From assembly GCA_017408685.1 (NCBI GenBank), contig JAFQUE010000018.1, forward strand, positions 36,909 through 100,908: DNA of 64,000 bases, in the 5' to 3' direction. The notes below the pieces were generated by a model. The model was not told the origin of the DNA. It saw only the letters and a program-made list of their open reading frames with translations, and did not search any database. Source of the DNA: Bacteroidaceae bacterium. Lineage in GTDB: Bacteria > Bacteroidota > Bacteroidia > Bacteroidales > Bacteroidaceae. The position numbers and the translations under genes were made by a program. Below, piece by piece: positions 18,813 to 27,568 of this stretch; the first letter of the stretch is position 1, and each line of letters opens with the position of its first letter.

Positions 18813-18971
18813 ATACAAAGGAGCACATAAATTGGATAACTATTTGCAAAAAGAGAATAAATTATTTACAATTCCAACAGCGAGTGCAAAAAGACGCAAG
18901 GTTGTGCAAATATTTATGAACAAGCGGCAAAATCGTCATTCAATTATATTCCACATTCAAACAAAAAGTAT

Positions 18972-18979
18972 TACTTTTG
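18972..18979 (+). promoter_or_regulatory. -7 box for transketolase gene
   Basis: TACTTTTG, an exact TAnnTTTG match, giving a leader of about 80 bases before the ATG at 19066. No hairpin or riboswitch was recognised in that leader. Confidence 0.45.
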
Positions 18980-19065
18980 TAACAATTTGAGGGAAGGTAC
19001 ACCCATAACGGGACACTTTCCGGACCATATTAGCAAATAATACCATATAACTATACCTTAAAGAT

Positions 19066-21078
19066 ATGAACAGCAAGCAATTGATGAACAGGGCAGCGGA
19101 CAACATCCGTATTCTTACTGCCGCAATGGTCGAGAAGGCAAAATCGGGGCACCCTGGCGGCGCCATGGGCGGTGCCGACTTTATCAACGTACTCTATTCC
19201 GAGTTTCTGGTACATGACCCCGACAACCCATTGTGGGAAGGTCGTGACCGTTTCTTCCTCGACCCCGGTCACATGTCTCCTATGCTCTACTCTGTGCTTG
19301 CACTTTCGGACAAGTACACCATGGACGAACTAAAGCAGTTGCGTCAATGGGGAAGTGCTACACCCGGACACCCCGAGGTCAATTTCGCACGCGGAATAGA
19401 GAACACATCGGGACCTTTGGGACAGGGTCATACATATGCCGTGGGCGCTGCCATTGCAGCCAAGTTCCTGGAGGCACGTTTGGGCAAGGAAGCGCTCGGA
19501 CACACCATATACGCGTTCATATCTGACGGTGGTGTCCAGGAAGAGATTTCGCAGGGTGCAGGCCGCCTGGCAGGTTACCTCAAGTTGAACAATCTTGTTA
19601 TGTTCTACGACGCCAACCAGATTCAACTCTCTACACGCTGCGACGAGGTAATGTTCGAGGACACAGCAAAGAAGTACGAGGCATGGGGTTGGAAGGTAAT
19701 CACCATTGACGGCAATGACTGCGACGCCATACGTGCGGCCCTCACAGAGGCAAAAGCCGAAACAGAGCGCCCGACCCTCATCATAGGCAACACCGTGATG
19801 GGCAAGGGAGCACGCCGTGCCGACGGCAGCAGTTACGAGTTCGATTGCGGTACACACGGTGCACCGCTCGGCGGCGACGCATACATCAATACAATAAAGA
19901 ACCTTGGCGGTGATGTAGAGAACCCGTTCGTGTTCTTCCCCGAGGTCAAGGAGATGTACGACAACCGCCTGGCAGAACTCCGCAGGATTGTAGCAGAGCG
20001 CAAGCAGGCAAAGGCAGCATGGGCTGCAGCAAACCCGGATAAGGCACAGAAACTCGAGGATTGGTTCAGCGGCAAACAACCTGAGATAGACTGGGCCGGC
20101 ATAGAGCAGAAAGCCGACGCTCCTACACGCAATGCTTCGGCAACAGTGCTCGGTATACTTGCCGAGAACTACGGCAACATGATATGTTCATCGGCCGACC
20201 TCAGCAACAGCGACAAGACCGACGGTTTCCTCAAGAAGACACATGCATTCACTCCGGGCGACTTCAGCGGTGCATTCCTGCACGCCGGCGTATCGGAACT
20301 CACAATGGCTTGTGTATGCATTGGTATGGCACTGCATGGCGGTGTAATTGCTGCGTGCGGAACATTCTTCGTATTCAGCGACTATATGAAGCCCGCAATA
20401 CGCATGGCTGCACTAATGGAACTACCTGTAAAGTTCGTGTGGTCACACGACGCTTTCCGCGTGGGAGAGGACGGCCCCACACATGAGCCTGTAGAACAGG
20501 AGGCACAAGTGCGTCTCATGGAAAAGGTTAAGAACCACAGCGGCAAGAACTCAATGCTTGTACTCCGCCCCGCCGATGTAAACGAGGCAACACAGGCTTG
20601 GAAACTGGCCATGGAAAACAACAGCACCCCGACAGGTCTTATCTTCTCACGCCAGAATGTGAACAACCTTCCCGAGGGCACACCTTACGGGGAAACAAGC
20701 AAAGGCGCATATGTAATCGCAGGCAGCGACGAAGATTACGATGTGATTCTGCTTGCTTCGGGTTCCGAGGTATCGACACTCGTCGACGGAGCAAGACTGC
20801 TCAAGGCCGACGGCATTAAGACACGAATTGTTTCAGTTCCTTCTGAAGGCCTGTTCCGCACACAACCAAAGGAGTACCAACAGAGTGTTATCCCGGCAGG
20901 AGCAAAGGTATTCGGCCTCACAGCCGGTTTGCCTGTAAACCTTGAGGGTCTTGTGGGTGCAAACGGCAAGGTCTGGGGCCTGCAGTCATTCGGTTTCTCG
21001 GCACCATACAAAGTGCTTGACGAGAAGTTGGGCTTCACTGCCGAGAATGTTTACAACCAGGTAAAATCAATGCTATAA
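19066..21078 (+). CDS. tkt: Transketolase
   Basis: A 670-residue thiamine-diphosphate enzyme of the pentose phosphate pathway, moving two-carbon units between sugar phosphates. Seen motifs: GHPGGAMGGADFINVLY near the start with the conserved His, FISDGGVQEEISQGAGR followed by MFYDANQIQL (the diphosphate/Mg site, about 150-185), and the second-domain segment HDAFRVGEDGPTHEPVEQ (about 465-482) with the catalytic Glu region. Length is normal. rpiB follows 11 bases later, so two enzymes of the same pathway are co-transcribed. Confidence 0.96.
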   Translation: MNSKQLMNRAADNIRILTAAMVEKAKSGHPGGAMGGADFINVLYSEFLVHDPDNPLWEGRDRFFLDPGHMSPMLYSVLALSDKYTMDELKQLRQWGSATPGHPEVNFARGIENTSGPLGQGHTYAVGAAIAAKFLEARLGKEALGHTIYAFISDGGVQEEISQGAGRLAGYLKLNNLVMFYDANQIQLSTRCDEVMFEDTAKKYEAWGWKVITIDGNDCDAIRAALTEAKAETERPTLIIGNTVMGKGARRADGSSYEFDCGTHGAPLGGDAYINTIKNLGGDVENPFVFFPEVKEMYDNRLAELRRIVAERKQAKAAWAAANPDKAQKLEDWFSGKQPEIDWAGIEQKADAPTRNASATVLGILAENYGNMICSSADLSNSDKTDGFLKKTHAFTPGDFSGAFLHAGVSELTMACVCIGMALHGGVIAACGTFFVFSDYMKPAIRMAALMELPVKFVWSHDAFRVGEDGPTHEPVEQEAQVRLMEKVKNHSGKNSMLVLRPADVNEATQAWKLAMENNSTPTGLIFSRQNVNNLPEGTPYGETSKGAYVIAGSDEDYDVILLASGSEVSTLVDGARLLKADGIKTRIVSVPSEGLFRTQPKEYQQSVIPAGAKVFGLTAGLPVNLEGLVGANGKVWGLQSFGFSAPYKVLDEKLGFTAENVYNQVKSML

Positions 21079-21089
21079 GTACACATACA

Positions 21090-21530
21090 ATGAACAGGAC
21101 AATTGGACTTGCCAGCGACCACGCCGGCTACCCGCTCAAAGAGGAAGTAAAGGAGTGGCTCAAGAATATGGGTTATGATTTTGTAGACTTCGGCACAAAC
21201 AGCACCGAAAGTTGCAACTACCCCGAATTCGCGCACGCACTTGCCGAGGCAATGGAAAGAGGCGAACTCGCAACAGGTATCGCAATCTGCGGTACAGGAA
21301 ACGGTATAAACATGACTCTCAACCACCACCACGCAATCCGCAGCGCACTATGCTGGATACCGGAGATTGCTGCACTTGCCCGCCAGCACAACGACGCCAA
21401 CGTAATGGTAATGCCGGGACGTTTCATAAGCAGTGAAAGCGCAAAGCAGTGCGTTGAGACGTTCCTCTCTACCCCATTTGAAGGCGGACGCCATCAGGCA
21501 CGCATTGACGCAATACCTGTAAAGAAGTAA
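21090..21530 (+). CDS. rpiB: Ribose-5-phosphate isomerase B
   Basis: A 146-residue RpiB/LacAB-fold enzyme interconverting ribose 5-phosphate and ribulose 5-phosphate. Family marks: the N-terminal SDHAGYPLKEEVKEWL (about 9-24), the active Cys in ICGTGNGINM (about 68-77) and NHHHAIRSALCW. Length is normal. It is the second gene of the tkt operon and supplies a transketolase substrate. A terminator follows at 21557. Confidence 0.95.
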   Translation: MNRTIGLASDHAGYPLKEEVKEWLKNMGYDFVDFGTNSTESCNYPEFAHALAEAMERGELATGIAICGTGNGINMTLNHHHAIRSALCWIPEIAALARQHNDANVMVMPGRFISSESAKQCVETFLSTPFEGGRHQARIDAIPVKK

Positions 21531-21556
21531 CATACCTTATTATAATTCTATTATTA

Positions 21557-21586
21557 GGGGATGACCGGAGAGGTCATTCCCTTTTT
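21557..21586 (+). terminator. Terminator after rpiB
   Basis: Stem GGGGATGACC/GGTCATTCCC (one G-U pair, 5-base loop) followed by TTTTT. Confidence 0.8.
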
Positions 21587-21706
21587 GTTTGAAAGACAAC
21601 AGAGCCGCCTGCAAAAAATTGAGAGAGAGAGGGATAAGTGCCTTGCTCACATGGTCGATGTCAAGATTCAGATTTACAAGAATTTTCGTGAATTGATACC
21701 CACCTT

Positions 21707-21748
21707 TATAAAACAACAGCCACCATGCATGGTGGCTGTTGTTTTATA
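21707..21748. terminator. Bidirectional terminator, perfect 42-base dyad
   Basis: A perfect palindrome with core ACAGCCACCATGCATGGTGG and A/T-rich outer flanks (TATAAAACA / TGTTTTATA), lying between rpiB and the reverse-strand gene ending at 21763. It backs up the terminator at 21557. Confidence 0.8.
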
Positions 21749-21762
21749 GAATGTAACTGATA

Positions 21763-22578
21763 TTACTCTGCCTTTGCACGGCGTATACCGCGACGCTTTG
21801 GCGCCGGAGTCTCTGCAGGTTTTTCCTGCTGTACACCGGCCAACTCCGGGTCAATCATAATGCGGCCGCAGTTCTCGCAAACGATAATCTTCTTTCTCAT
21901 GCGGATATCCATCTGGCGCTGGGGCGGAATCTTGCTGAAGCAACCTGCACAAGCGTCACGCTCGACATATACGATACCCAAACCATTGCGTGAGTTCTTG
22001 CGGATACGCTTGAACGATGTCAAAAGACGCGGTTCTATGTTGAGCTCAAGGTCATGTGCCTGTTCGCGGAGTTTCTCTTCCTCGGCTTTTGTCTCGGCAA
22101 CGATATCCTCGAGTTCTGCCTTCTTCATGTCAAGATCCTTGCGACGCTCGTCAAGCATTGTTGTCGTGCGCTCAAGTTCCTCGTTCTTCTGCAGTTCCTG
22201 CTTCTTTGCATCGTTGATTTTCTTCTCATCGTGCTCAATAACAAGACGGTTGTACTCGATTTCCTTGTTCAAGAGATCGAACTCACGATTGTTGCGCACA
22301 TTCTCCTGGTCAGCAGTATACTTCTCAATGTTTCTCTTGGCCTGCTCCATCTCCTCACGGAACGCAACTGTATTCTCATGAATTTTCTTGATGTCGCTGT
22401 TTATATTCTCGATACGTGTACCAAGACCTACAATCTCATCCTCGAGGTCCTTTACCTCAAGAGGAAGTTCGCCACGCAGAATCTTGATTTTGTCAATCTG
22501 TGTAAGGATAGTCTGCAACTCATAGAGGGTTTTCAACTTCTCCTCCACTGTGTACTCAGAAGGATCTTTCTTTGCCAT
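21763..22578 (-). CDS. Coiled-coil protein with C4 zinc ribbon
   Basis: A 271-residue cytoplasmic protein. Residues about 5-195 are one long charged helix-rich coiled coil; then comes the zinc ribbon CAGC (about 210) and CENC (about 234), matching the C4-type zinc-ribbon family (PF02591) widespread in bacteria and related to a Helicobacter flagellar-associated protein; the role in Bacteroidetes is not settled. The C-terminal tail is Pro/Lys/Arg-rich. It follows the Nif3-like gene by 30 bases, a gene pair often kept together in Bacteroidetes. Confidence 0.88.
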   Translation of the reverse strand: MAKKDPSEYTVEEKLKTLYELQTILTQIDKIKILRGELPLEVKDLEDEIVGLGTRIENINSDIKKIHENTVAFREEMEQAKRNIEKYTADQENVRNNREFDLLNKEIEYNRLVIEHDEKKINDAKKQELQKNEELERTTTMLDERRKDLDMKKAELEDIVAETKAEEEKLREQAHDLELNIEPRLLTSFKRIRKNSRNGLGIVYVERDACAGCFSKIPPQRQMDIRMRKKIIVCENCGRIMIDPELAGVQQEKPAETPAPKRRGIRRAKAE

Positions 22579-22608
22579 TGTATTTATATTTTAAAGTTAA
22601 TGATTCAA

Positions 22609-23706
22609 TTATAGATAGCGGACGGGGTTGGTATCGACCGACGTCTTAATCACTTTCAGCCCGGGGAACTTGCCCGAGATAATCCCGTCGAATATGTCCA
22701 TTGTATACTGCTCGCTCTCATAGTGACCTATTACTGCGACCGTCATCTTGCCGGCATAGTTGAAAAGGTCGTGGTAACGTGCCTCGCCTGTTATGTAGAC
22801 ATCGGCACCGGCGGCCATTGCAGCACCTGCAAATGAACCGCCTGCACCGCCGCAAAGCGCAACACGCTTGACACAACGTCCCGACAACGGTGTATGGCGC
22901 ACACAACCCACAGCAAATTTTTCCTTTACACTATTGAGAAAATCAAATTCGCTGCACTCCTGTGGCAGTTCGCCTATCACACCGGCCCCAACGCTATCCC
23001 AAGAGTTCTTCAACGGATATATATCGTAGGCAGGTTCCTCATAAGGGTGTGCAGCAAGCAGTGCCTTTACTGCACGTCCTTTTATGTATGAAGGCATTAC
23101 AGTCTCAATTCTCACTTCGTTCTCATGGTGAAGTTCGCCCACATTGCCACAGAAAGGATTGCAACCTTCACGCGCCTTGAAGGTTCCTACACCCTTGGCA
23201 TTATAACTACATGAACCATAATTCCCTATCTCGCCGCAACCGGCAGCAAAAAGTGCTTCGCGCACAGCGTCGGCATGAGAAAGCGGAACATATACGGCAA
23301 GTTTCAGCAGACAATCATCCTTGGGAACAAGAATGCGTACATTCTGCAGACCGAGGATTTCAGCAATGCGGAAATTCACCCCGCCCGGAGCATTGTCCAG
23401 ATTGGTGTGTGCCGAATATATTGCAATCCCGTTTGCAAGTGCCTTGAGAATGGAACGTTCTACATAGTTACTGCCGGTAATACGTTTGAGAGGCTTGAAA
23501 ATTACAGGATGGTGTGACACAATGAGATTGCACCCCAATGTGATAGCCTCGTCAACGACAGCCTCGGTCACATCAAGACACAATAAAACCCCTGCAACTT
23601 CCGCTTCTGTCAACCCAATCTGCAATCCGGCATTGTCAAAATCGTCTTGCAGCGGCAGAGGCGCGAACATTTCAAGGGCATTCGCTATATCTTTTATCTT
23701 TACCAA
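22609..23706 (-). CDS. Nif3-like dinuclear metal-centre protein
   Basis: A 365-residue Nif3/YbgI/YqfO-family protein, often annotated as GTP cyclohydrolase I type 2; true substrate uncertain. Metal-binding motifs: HHPVIFKPLKRI (about 66-77), SAHTNLDNAPGGVNFRIAE (about 98-116) and a C-terminal GHYESEQYT. The long middle insertion (about 130-230) is the YqfO-type PII-like domain. The start appears to be TTG at 23706, giving VKIKDI after the initiator; no ATG lies upstream in frame, and a -7 box TATCTTCG at 23732-23739 fixes the 5' end about 20 bases away. Confidence 0.88.
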   Translation of the reverse strand: MVKIKDIANALEMFAPLPLQDDFDNAGLQIGLTEAEVAGVLLCLDVTEAVVDEAITLGCNLIVSHHPVIFKPLKRITGSNYVERSILKALANGIAIYSAHTNLDNAPGGVNFRIAEILGLQNVRILVPKDDCLLKLAVYVPLSHADAVREALFAAGCGEIGNYGSCSYNAKGVGTFKAREGCNPFCGNVGELHHENEVRIETVMPSYIKGRAVKALLAAHPYEEPAYDIYPLKNSWDSVGAGVIGELPQECSEFDFLNSVKEKFAVGCVRHTPLSGRCVKRVALCGGAGGSFAGAAMAAGADVYITGEARYHDLFNYAGKMTVAVIGHYESEQYTMDIFDGIISGKFPGLKVIKTSVDTNPVRYL

Positions 23707-23731
23707 AATGATATAAGGATATTTCCGTTTG

Positions 23732-23739
23732 CGAAGATA
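23732..23739 (-). promoter_or_regulatory. -7 box for the Nif3-like gene
   Basis: Reverse strand TATCTTCG, 26 bases upstream of the TTG start codon at 23706; its position supports that unusual start. Confidence 0.45.
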
Positions 23740-23776
23740 CTAATATTTTTCCATTCAGCAAAGCGATGGGCACCTG

Positions 23777-24565
23777 TTATGGAACTTTTTTGATTTCTAT
23801 TCTATTATCCTTACCGTTGTAGCATACCCCATCATCATCAATGAAAGAATTCAAGGCACCGCTGCAGGAGAGTTCCGCTACACTGCCGGCAACGAACCGG
23901 GTTTCGTGCATGAGCCACAATTTATCGACAAGGTTCAAGGCTATATCAAGGTCATGTGTGGAAACAATAACGGCTTTCCCTTCTGTAACGGCCAGGCGCT
24001 TCAGCATTTGCATTAACTTCACCTTGCTCGGGTAATCGAGGTAGGCGGCAGGTTCGTCAAGCATTATGAGCGGAGTCTGCTGTGCAAGCGCCTTGGCGAC
24101 CAAGCATTTCTGCCGTTCGCCGTCGCTGAGCGTGAATATATCACGCTCGGCAAAACGCTGAACATCCATTTTCTCCATTGCCTGCTCCACAACCAACCTG
24201 TCTGCATTTGTGAGCATACCTAAGAAATTGGTATAAGGGGTACGCCCCAAAGAGACCAGTTCCCTCACACTCATATTGGCAACAGGTATTGTACCGGTGA
24301 GCACCACAGACATTTTTTTTGCCAACTGCGGCATTGATAGCGATGAGATATCCTCACCGCAATATCTTATGCAACCACCAAGCGGTCTGTTATACGCCGC
24401 AAGGGTACGCAGAAGTGTCGATTTGCCGGCACCGTTCCTGCCTACAAGTGCAACAAGTTCACCTTTGCCCAGTATGGCATTAATGTCGCTTGCAACAATT
24501 GTTGATTGTCCTTTCGACTCATACCCTATCGTAAGGTTCCTTATGTCGAGAGTGACGCCATCCAT
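23777..24565 (-). CDS. ABC transporter ATPase, FecE/siderophore type
   Basis: A 262-residue ATPase with Walker A GRNGAGKSTLL (about 42-52), signature LSDGERQ, Walker B LIMLDEPAA and switch His in STHDLD. Best fit is the iron-siderophore/haem/B12 importer class (FecE, HmuV, BtuD). The ATG at 24565 overlaps the TGA of the peptidase gene as ATGA, so the two are translationally coupled; the frame also has an upstream GTG at 24583. The matching permease and binding protein are not here, so it either serves a permease encoded elsewhere or has been separated from its system. Confidence 0.85.
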   Translation of the reverse strand: MDGVTLDIRNLTIGYESKGQSTIVASDINAILGKGELVALVGRNGAGKSTLLRTLAAYNRPLGGCIRYCGEDISSLSMPQLAKKMSVVLTGTIPVANMSVRELVSLGRTPYTNFLGMLTNADRLVVEQAMEKMDVQRFAERDIFTLSDGERQKCLVAKALAQQTPLIMLDEPAAYLDYPSKVKLMQMLKRLAVTEGKAVIVSTHDLDIALNLVDKLWLMHETRFVAGSVAELSCSGALNSFIDDDGVCYNGKDNRIEIKKVP

Positions 24566-25863
24566 CACTTGTACTCCATCCACTCGTTGAGTTGCTCAAG
24601 GATTCTGTTCTTCATATCCTCGGGCATGTTGAGTATGCGTGCAGTATGACTGCCACCGGGCTGTATAAAGACCTTAATATTTTCCTTGTTGCGGTCGCGG
24701 AGCCAGGTGATACCGCTTGCTGTCCAAGGGTCAACCTCACCATAGACAAGAATCATCTTCGGGTCATTCTCGGTATAAAAGTCAGTAACGAAACGGTAGT
24801 TGCTGTCATCGAACTCGACATCGGCGAATTCTTCAGGCAGAAGCACTCTTTTGAGGTAACCCTCAATCTCTTCCTCGTTCACATACTTGCGGAAAGGTTC
24901 GATATTGTAACCGTAGTAACCGAAATCCTTTACGGCCTGTACAAAGAAGGACTCAATTTTGTTCTCTGCCGCAAAATAGTCCGGACCACACATCTTGATG
25001 AAATATTCGACTATGGTCTTGTCGTCAGAGTCAAGTGCCGGAATTGTGCTTGTAGGAGTACCCCACTGCCACATTGAGAACTGGTACTCAAGAACAAGAA
25101 GGTCATATATTGTTGATGTTGGCACGCGGAATGTAAGGTTCTTGCTGAGGCAATATTCGTCGAACATGGGCAACAGACGCTCCTTGCGCTCGAAGAGTTC
25201 GCGCTGGAAGTTGCGGATGGCGTCGCGGTTGGCCTTTGTTGATACCTGCTCAAGGAAAGACTCGTGACGGCCATCCTCGACAGCGCAACTCAACGGACCG
25301 ACATAAGGAACTGAGACGTCAAGGTCCTCGGGATAGTATGCACGAAGGAATATTGACGTTGAACCACCCTTGCTGATACCTGTAGAAGCCCACTTCTTAT
25401 TGTAGAAAGGCTTGAAAGTTGTGATAATCCTGTGGTAGTCCTCCATTGAGTTCTCTATAGTCAGGTAATCCCAGTTGCATGGTTCGGGAGTCGACTCAAG
25501 GAAATAACGATGTTCTACAAAGATGATGTTCGCGTCCATAATCTTTGTCAACTCCTCCATATATCGTGGACTGCTGAATGCATAGTCTGCGCCATAGCCC
25601 TCCGTAACGATTACCACAGGACGGTCATAACCGCGATGTCCCAACATCACACGTTGTTCGAATGTGCCTGCAGCCGGATTGTCTGTATCAAGCAGCTGGG
25701 TAAACTTCATGAGATAGTACCGGCGGGTGGTGTCGGCCTTCTCAAGTTTCTCGAAACTCTTCACGAACTCAATGCTCTTGAGCATTTTCTCTATCTCGTT
25801 CTGCTGCGCTGCAGCCGTGAATGCCACAAGCAGGAACGTGAGCAAAAAGGAATACTTTTTCAT
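24565..25863 (-). CDS. Exported serine peptidase, S37/PS-10-like
   Basis: A 432-residue alpha/beta-hydrolase-fold peptidase with signal peptide MKKYSFLLTFLLVAFTAAAQ. The nucleophile motif is GISKGGST, preceded by FVEHRYFLES; the late GEVDPWT and the PGGSHTARI segment hold the expected Asp and His. The overall pattern fits the PS-10/S37 peptidases, with S28 prolyl peptidases as relatives. It may trim peptides in the periplasm. ATG 25863 is chosen over a TTG at 25872. Downstream it overlaps the ABC ATPase gene by ATGA. Confidence 0.82.
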   Translation of the reverse strand: MKKYSFLLTFLLVAFTAAAQQNEIEKMLKSIEFVKSFEKLEKADTTRRYYLMKFTQLLDTDNPAAGTFEQRVMLGHRGYDRPVVIVTEGYGADYAFSSPRYMEELTKIMDANIIFVEHRYFLESTPEPCNWDYLTIENSMEDYHRIITTFKPFYNKKWASTGISKGGSTSIFLRAYYPEDLDVSVPYVGPLSCAVEDGRHESFLEQVSTKANRDAIRNFQRELFERKERLLPMFDEYCLSKNLTFRVPTSTIYDLLVLEYQFSMWQWGTPTSTIPALDSDDKTIVEYFIKMCGPDYFAAENKIESFFVQAVKDFGYYGYNIEPFRKYVNEEEIEGYLKRVLLPEEFADVEFDDSNYRFVTDFYTENDPKMILVYGEVDPWTASGITWLRDRNKENIKVFIQPGGSHTARILNMPEDMKNRILEQLNEWMEYK

Positions 25864-26095
25864 ATACTTCAAAAATTATCTGTCAAACTATTTGAACGGC
25901 AAAGGAAATCCCCGCACATTATTCCACAAAATTAAGCAAAGTTAAGCAGAATGCAAAATTTAGGAATCGGTTTAAGTACTCAAAACTGACATATCCTATT
26001 GAAGTTACGTCTATTATCGCTTTTTGCGTTCAAAAAGCATTTGCATTGCCGACAATTTATGTCATTTCAGCAACCTTGTGAAGAAATACCGTTGC

Positions 26096-26103
26096 TACAT
26101 TTG
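26096..26103 (+). promoter_or_regulatory. Promoter of the 26.1 kb operon
   Basis: TACATTTG matches the -7 box, with TTG at 26076-26078 (17-base spacer) as -33 element. The start is expected near 26107, only some 9 bases before the ATG at 26116, so the leader is very short. This excludes the upstream in-frame ATG at 25999. Confidence 0.6.
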
Positions 26104-26115
26104 CAGCAAAAAAAG

Positions 26116-26397
26116 ATGAAAAAGAAAAAGATTGTTTTCAGTTCTTCGGGAGGCAAACCGGCAATGCTGTTCCTGAGGCACATCACCGAGTGTTTCGGCA
26201 CCGACGAGATTTGTCACATTGCAAAAATGATTGCAATGGCATGCCGTGAGACAAATTTTCATGTAAGCGCCATGCTTTGCGAAGAGGGAATTGAATTGAA
26301 AGGTACACCGCCGGCCTGTGTGGAGTATGATGGCGGGACAATTGCCATTACGGCAGCAAACACAAGAGTAGAAAACACAACATTGATAATCGATTAA
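26116..26397 (+). CDS. Small protein of unknown function
   Basis: A 93-residue protein starting MKKKKIVFSSSGGKPAMLF. No signal peptide, no transmembrane segment; two short strands, a central helix (about 25-45, CHIAKMIAMACRETNF) with several Cys, and a strand-rich end (GGTIAITAANTRVENTTLI). Family not recognised. The start is set by the promoter box ending 13 bases upstream. It is the first gene of a three-gene operon with another small protein and a glycosyltransferase. Confidence 0.65.
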   Translation: MKKKKIVFSSSGGKPAMLFLRHITECFGTDEICHIAKMIAMACRETNFHVSAMLCEEGIELKGTPPACVEYDGGTIAITAANTRVENTTLIID

Positions 26398-26412
26398 GAA
26401 ACAAAAAGAGTT

Positions 26413-26658
26413 ATGGCAGGAATAAACAAGATAAGAATAGGTAAAAATGAGTATTACATTACACCGGAAATAGGCAGCGGACTCCAGTTTGGGACAGACA
26501 TTGAAAACAGCCACATGATATACATCAACATTGGAGAGGCAAAGAGCAACAACCCTTCATTGCCCCCGACGGGACTGAATATTGACCACTTGGGATTCCA
26601 AATCGACTGCGAGAAATTCAAGGCATTTCTCATCGCATTAGGTTTCAAGACTGAATAA
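26413..26658 (+). CDS. Small protein of unknown function
   Basis: An 81-residue protein (MAGINKIRIGKNEYYITPEI...) with strands in the first half and a C-terminal helix (EKFKAFLIALGFK). No signal or membrane segment; family not recognised. It sits 15 bases after the preceding small gene and 4 bases before the glycosyltransferase gene, so all three are surely co-transcribed. Whether the small proteins work with the transferase is unknown. Confidence 0.7.
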   Translation: MAGINKIRIGKNEYYITPEIGSGLQFGTDIENSHMIYINIGEAKSNNPSLPPTGLNIDHLGFQIDCEKFKAFLIALGFKTE

Positions 26659-26662
26659 AAAG

Positions 26663-27517
26663 ATGGTAAGCATTGTCATAACAGCCTACAATGTGGAAGA
26701 ATGGATTCGGGAGTGCGTGGAATCGGCTCTTGGACAGACATTCAAAGAGACAGAAGTTATTGTTGTCGAGGATTGCTCAACCGACTCTACACGGGATATC
26801 CTTTCAGATATCAATGACCGGCGCTTGAGAACACTGTACAACGACACCAATATTGGCGCAGGAGCTTCACGCAAGCGAGGTATAGAGGCCGCTCATGGTG
26901 AATACATATTACTGCTCGACGGTGACGACTGCTTGGAAAAGAATTTTATAGAAGAGTTGTACAACGAGGCGGTAAGGAACGACGCCGACATTGTCAGCGG
27001 CGGCATAACAATAGTACATGCCGACGGACTACACGAAACATCATCCTATGGGAACTGTATTGCAGAGGGTGAGGATAAAATCCTCAAATTTTGGGGCGAG
27101 AAGGTGGTATTCATGAACAATAAACTTATAAGGCGCTCACTACACCGCAAGGTACCCTATTGTACACGTCGTTTCATAGAGGACACACCTGTAATAATCC
27201 CCATGCTCTACCATGCAAACAAAGTTGTATACACAAGGAACTGCGGATACCATTACCGCATGAACGACGGAAGCCTCACGCACAGGGCGACACCCTTCAA
27301 AAAAGCGCTGTTCCGCGCCTTGTGTGCCGAGGATATAATCTCGTTCTTTGAGAAGGAAGATATGGGATTCCTGAAGCGAATGCCTTTTGCAACGGCATAT
27401 TCGCAATGCATTAGAGCAATAAAGGAATGCCACCCCACACCCCTTATGGTTGAACCCTACAAGGAGGAGTGGATTGAGTTCACAGTAAAACTCATGGGAA
27501 GGTTAGGAGAGAAATGA
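26663..27517 (+). CDS. Family 2 glycosyltransferase
   Basis: A 284-residue GT-A fold transferase using a nucleotide sugar to extend a glycan, likely at the inner face of the membrane. The N-terminal VSIVITAYNVEEWIRECVESALGQ and the metal-binding DGDD in YILLLDGDDCLEKNF (about 92-106) are typical; the acceptor half is diverged. No membrane segment. Acceptor and donor are unknown and there is no polysaccharide cluster around it. The stop codon lies in the left arm of the terminator at 27516. Confidence 0.9.
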   Translation: MVSIVITAYNVEEWIRECVESALGQTFKETEVIVVEDCSTDSTRDILSDINDRRLRTLYNDTNIGAGASRKRGIEAAHGEYILLLDGDDCLEKNFIEELYNEAVRNDADIVSGGITIVHADGLHETSSYGNCIAEGEDKILKFWGEKVVFMNNKLIRRSLHRKVPYCTRRFIEDTPVIIPMLYHANKVVYTRNCGYHYRMNDGSLTHRATPFKKALFRALCAEDIISFFEKEDMGFLKRMPFATAYSQCIRAIKECHPTPLMVEPYKEEWIEFTVKLMGRLGEK

Positions 27518-27557
27518 ACAACAAAAAAGGAACCCGCGGGTTCCTTTTTTGTTGTTC
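27516..27557. terminator. Bidirectional terminator, perfect 42-base dyad
   Basis: Core GGAACCCGCGGGTTCC flanked by AAAAAA on the left and TTTTTT on the right, then ACAAC/GTTGT arms. It serves both the glycosyltransferase gene, whose stop overlaps it, and nagB on the other strand. Confidence 0.9.
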
Positions 27558-27568
27558 AAGATTGATTA

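Noticed and set aside
19330-20079. 249-codon reverse ORF opposite transketolase
   Set aside because: Antisense shadow with Cys/Leu/Val-rich nonsense composition.
21561-21749. 62-codon forward ORF after rpiB
   Set aside because: It begins inside the rpiB terminator and ends inside the next dyad; codon use is not protein-like.
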